This document shows, one piece after another, positions 58,116 to 60,125 of a stretch of 60,125 nucleotides of DNA. This DNA comes from Roseomonas genomospecies 6 (lineage in GTDB: Bacteria > Pseudomonadota > Alphaproteobacteria > Azospirillales > Azospirillaceae). Position 1 is the stretch's first letter; each line of letters opens with the position of its first letter. The translations under genes and the position numbers were made by a program. The stretch lies in the NCBI RefSeq assembly GCF_008365375.1, contig NZ_QOKW01000033.1:1-60125 (forward strand), in the 5' to 3' direction. The notes below the pieces were generated by a model. It did no database searches and was not told the origin of the DNA. It was given only the letters and a program-made list of their open reading frames with translations.

Positions 58116-58271
58116 ATGATCCGCAGGATGCTGACCCACACCGCCGCCGCGACGCTCGTCATCGCCGTGGCGGCCTTCGCCTTCCAGGCTTTCTTCGACG
58201 GGGGCGGCATGACCCGCACCGCCTGGACGCTGACCGCCGCCGTCACGGGGGGCGATCATGACGCCGACTGA
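58116..58271 (+). CDS. Small single-span membrane protein upstream of the cytochrome b gene
   Basis: A 51-residue frame, MIRRML at the start then a hydrophobic Ala/Val/Phe-rich segment (about 8-25) and a polar end. CACGGAG (58101-58107) is a fair ribosome-binding site nine bases before the ATG. It overlaps the b-type cytochrome start by 14 bases. It resembles a leader or accessory membrane peptide of the complex, but there is no recognised family. Confidence 0.5.
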   Translation: MIRRMLTHTAAATLVIAVAAFAFQAFFDGGGMTRTAWTLTAAVTGGDHDAD

Positions 58272-58797
58272 CGCCCGCCCACCCGTGGCACGCCGCACGC
58301 CGGGGCGGCTGCTGTTCCTGTTCGCCGTCCACGCCGCCCTGTCGGGCGCCTTCATCGTCGCCTATCTGACGGGGGACGAGGACACCTATGCCATGCACCA
58401 GTTCGCCGGCTACACGGCGCTGGCCGCGCTGGCGGTGCGGCTCCTGGCCGGGGTGTTGATGCCGGTGGGGCCGCTGCGCCTTCCCCGCCCGTCCCTGGCC
58501 GCCGCACTGGACTGGCTGCGGCGCGCCGCCTTGGGCGAGGCGCGGGCCTGGGGGCAGCGCAGCCCGTTGCTCGCCTGGATGGCGCTGGCGCTGCTCGCCG
58601 TGGTGGGCGCCGCCGCGGTCAGCGGAGCGGTCGCCGACTTCGTCGTCCCGATGGAAAAGCTGCACGAGGCGCTCGGCGAATTCTCGCTGCCCGTCGTGCT
58701 GGCCCATGTCGCCCTGGTCGCAGCGCTGCTCGGCCTGAAGAAAGCCGCCGGTTGGCGCGCCCGTCCCAACACCCGCCACGAGGTCATCGCCCCATGA
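58258..58797 (+). CDS. b561-type cytochrome b subunit
   Basis: A 179-residue inner-membrane protein with four predicted spans. His25 and His47 in the first two spans and His136 and His150 in the last two are well placed to ligate two b hemes, as in the cytochrome b561 family. It should pass electrons between quinol and the periplasmic c-type cytochromes encoded next. Its stop overlaps the next gene start by four bases (ATGA), so the products are coupled. Confidence 0.85.
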   Translation: MTPTDARPPVARRTPGRLLFLFAVHAALSGAFIVAYLTGDEDTYAMHQFAGYTALAALAVRLLAGVLMPVGPLRLPRPSLAAALDWLRRAALGEARAWGQRSPLLAWMALALLAVVGAAAVSGAVADFVVPMEKLHEALGEFSLPVVLAHVALVAALLGLKKAAGWRARPNTRHEVIAP

Positions 58798-59216
58798 TCC
58801 GCTTCATCCTGCCCACGCTGGCCATTTTCGCCGCAGGAGCCGCCATCGCCGCCGGGCCGAACCCGGCGCGCACCGCCCTTCTCGACGGCTACGCCGCCCA
58901 GGCGAAGGCGCAGTCGCCCGCCTTCGCCGGCTTTTCCGCCGAGCGCGGACGCGCGCTCTATCTCGGCCCGCACGGCGGCGGCAAGCCGGAGACCAACGCC
59001 TGCGCCGCCTGCCACACCCCCGACCCGACCGCCCAGGGCCGCCACCAGCGGACCGGGCGCGGGATCGAGCCGATGGCCGTCTCCGCCAATCCCAAGCGCT
59101 TCACCGACCCTGCGGAGGTGGAGAAACGCTTCGACCGCGATTGCCCCGCCGTCCTGGGCCGCGCCTGCACGGCGCAGGAAAAGGGCGACTTCATCACCTA
59201 CCTCGCCGGACAATGA
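58794..59216 (+). CDS. SHP-type monoheme cytochrome c (DUF1924)
   Basis: A 140-residue periplasmic protein with a signal peptide (about 1-20). One heme site, Cys70-x-x-Cys73-His74, is followed by ANPKRFTD, in which Asn99 corresponds to the unusual Asn sixth ligand of sphaeroides heme protein, and by Cys117 and Cys125, which form a disulfide there. SHP transiently binds oxygen at the heme; the physiological role is uncertain. The neighbours (cytochrome b561, diheme cytochrome c) match the known shp operon. Confidence 0.85.
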   Translation: MIRFILPTLAIFAAGAAIAAGPNPARTALLDGYAAQAKAQSPAFAGFSAERGRALYLGPHGGGKPETNACAACHTPDPTAQGRHQRTGRGIEPMAVSANPKRFTDPAEVEKRFDRDCPAVLGRACTAQEKGDFITYLAGQ

Positions 59217-59225
59217 GGCCGGACA

Positions 59226-59684
59226 ATGAAGAGACCCGCCATGCCTCGCCACCTCGCCGCCGCGACGGTCCTGCTGCTGCTGTCCGGTGCCGCCGTGTCC
59301 GCCCCCGCCCGGGCCAACGAGTTCGAGCGTGTCCCGCCCGTGACCAACGACGCCACCCGCAAGGAATGCGGGGAATGCCACATGGCTTTCCAGCCCGGCC
59401 TGCTGCCGGCGGGAAGCTGGACCCGGATCATGGACGGGCTGGACGACCATTTCGGCGAGAAGGCCAGCCTGCCGCCCGGCCCGGCGGCGGAGATCCGCGC
59501 CTATCTGACCGGCAACGCCGCCCGGCGCGGCGACCCCTCGCTGCTGCGCATCACCGAGCAGCGCTGGTGGCTGCGCGAGCACCGCTTCCGCCCGGAGGTC
59601 TGGCTGCGCAAGGATGTGACGTCCAAGGCCAACTGCGAAGCCTGCCACCGCGACGCCGCCCGCGGACTCTATGACGACGACTGA
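59226..59684 (+). CDS. Diheme cytochrome c (DHC), electron partner of SHP
   Basis: A 152-residue periplasmic protein with a signal peptide (about 1-30, ending PARANE). Two heme sites are Cys48-x-x-Cys51-His52 (KECGECHMAF) and Cys137-x-x-Cys140-His141 (NCEACHRDA). This spacing fits the DHC family, thought to hand electrons from the b-type cytochrome to SHP. The first ATG is used; a later one at residue 6 is possible. It ends the four-gene cytochrome operon. Confidence 0.9.
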   Translation: MKRPAMPRHLAAATVLLLLSGAAVSAPARANEFERVPPVTNDATRKECGECHMAFQPGLLPAGSWTRIMDGLDDHFGEKASLPPGPAAEIRAYLTGNAARRGDPSLLRITEQRWWLREHRFRPEVWLRKDVTSKANCEACHRDAARGLYDDD

Positions 59685-59743
59685 CGGGACAAAGCGTTGC
59701 CGCAACGGTTGTCCTCGGGAGCGATCAGAGAGGGAGGAGCATC

Positions 59744-59950
59744 ATGAACCACGACACCTTCAACATGGGCATCCGGAAGTACCTGAAGGTCGTCGGCGTC
59801 ACCTCGCAGCGCGAGATCGAGCGCGCCGTGAGCGAAGCGATCGAGGCCGGAAAGCTGACGGGCAACGAGACGCTCCAGGCCCGCATGGTGCTGACCATCG
59901 AGAGCGTGGGGCTGGAGCATGAGATCAAGGGGGAGATCGCGTTGGAGTAG
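59744..59950 (+). CDS. DUF6494 family protein
   Basis: A 68-residue cytoplasmic protein, MNHDTFNMGIRKYLKVVGVT at the start then REIERAVSEAIEAGKL. The conserved pattern of this small family is seen across nearly its whole length. GGGAGGAGCATC lies just before the ATG. Function is unknown; it follows the cytochrome operon by 59 bases and may be its last gene. Confidence 0.82.
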   Translation: MNHDTFNMGIRKYLKVVGVTSQREIERAVSEAIEAGKLTGNETLQARMVLTIESVGLEHEIKGEIALE

Positions 59951-59967
59951 GGGGAGGTGGTCGCGTT

Positions 59968-59999
59968 GGGCCCCCCTCCCAACCTCCCCCCACTTCGCG
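59968..59999. repeat. Composite palindromic repeat, copy 5, interrupted
   Basis: Only the left half is present: GGGCCCCCCTCCCAACC to CCCACTTCGCG. In other copies CACTTCGCG continues into GAAGTGGGGG; here sequence unrelated to the repeat begins at 60000. Confidence 0.7.
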
Positions 60000-60125
60000 C
60001 AGGGCTATCGCATCTGAGTAAAGCAGGTTGCGTCTGTTGACCTGAAGGAAGCGGTCGCTTTGGCCTTTTTCTTCAGGAGACGCGCGATGCTCTCTCTCAT
60101 GGAAATTTTCCGAGAGGTTCGTGAC
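60000..60125 (+). mobile_element. Left end of an insertion sequence, truncated by the window edge
   Basis: Sequence from 60000 begins CAGGGCTATCGCATCTGAG, fits a terminal inverted repeat, and interrupts repeat copy 5 exactly at its centre. A gene with a good ribosome-binding site starts at 60087. The type suggested by the N terminus of that gene is ISAs1/H-repeat-like, but only 126 bases are visible. Confidence 0.5.
60087..60125 (+). CDS. Transposase-like gene, 5' end only
   Basis: Thirteen codons from an ATG preceded by AGGAGA (60075-60080). The start MLSLMEIFREVRD resembles ISAs1-family transposases, which begin with a short hydrophobic segment before a Glu-Asp-Pro-Arg-like motif. Too short for certainty. 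Confidence 0.4.
   Translation, partial: MLSLMEIFREVRD

Overview
The window is GC-rich alphaproteobacterial chromosome, almost certainly Azospirillum and very close to A. brasilense. The strongest evidence is the glutamate synthase pair in the order gltD-gltB. The GltB precursor has a 36-residue propeptide before Cys37. Its 3Fe-4S cysteines at 1138, 1144 and 1149 become 1102, 1108 and 1113 after processing, the numbers I recall for the crystallised A. brasilense enzyme. The wider gene order (ubiG, lysC, ptsP, prfA, prmC, DUF4167, clpB; and ptsN-hpf-rpoN-lptB-lptA-lptC-kdsD) is also typical of alphaproteobacteria. LAYOUT. 1-9.8 kb: a lipoprotein, hslO (Hsp33), argF-argD, an ABC-2 permease, recX, an outer-membrane-type protein, rpmB, a phasin-like protein with a low-complexity tail, meaB and heme oxygenase. 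9.8-21.9 kb: an Atm1-type ABC exporter, a chemoreceptor, an SH3 lipoprotein, azlCD, a phytanoyl-CoA dioxygenase-like protein, a hemolysin III/PAQR protein, clpB with a heat-shock-type promoter, a Nudix hydrolase and a MOSC protein. 22-34.8 kb: a conserved block on the minus strand (DUF4167, prmC, prfA, hemA, ispG, a RodZ-like protein, ptsP, a nitronate monooxygenase-like protein, lysC) and ubiG on the plus strand. A DUF559 nuclease gene with its own palindromic element is wedged between prfA and prmC in the opposite orientation. 35-42.4 kb: ptsN, hpf, rpoN and the LPS transport/Kdo genes, then nrnC and tRNA-Leu(CAG). 42.6-52.4 kb: a complex I-associated NDUFA9-like protein, an MFS transporter, uppP and gltD-gltB. 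52.5-60.1 kb: GNAT, GST, a 56-residue protein, a ChrA transporter, a PepSY/response regulator/histidine kinase operon divergent from a b-type cytochrome/SHP/diheme cytochrome operon, a DUF6494 protein, and the left end of an insertion sequence. HOW IT FITS TOGETHER. Nitrogen and carbon control is unusually concentrated: EI-Ntr (ptsP), EIIA-Ntr (ptsN), sigma-54 (rpoN), the hibernation factor (hpf) and glutamate synthase lie within about 23 kb. NPr (ptsO) is not in the window. The lpt/kdsD genes make and export lipopolysaccharide beside rpoN. hemA and heme oxygenase begin and end heme metabolism. Three things look least like routine annotation. (1) Composite palindromic intergenic repeats occur at five places; one directly precedes the DUF559 nuclease gene and one is interrupted by the insertion sequence. 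(2) Two mirror-image pairs of 11-bp-period direct repeats sit between the divergent PepSY-TCS and SHP operons. (3) A TGC-rich palindrome lies in the promoter of the phasin-like gene. All functional statements rest on motif recognition by eye; no database search or folding calculation was run.
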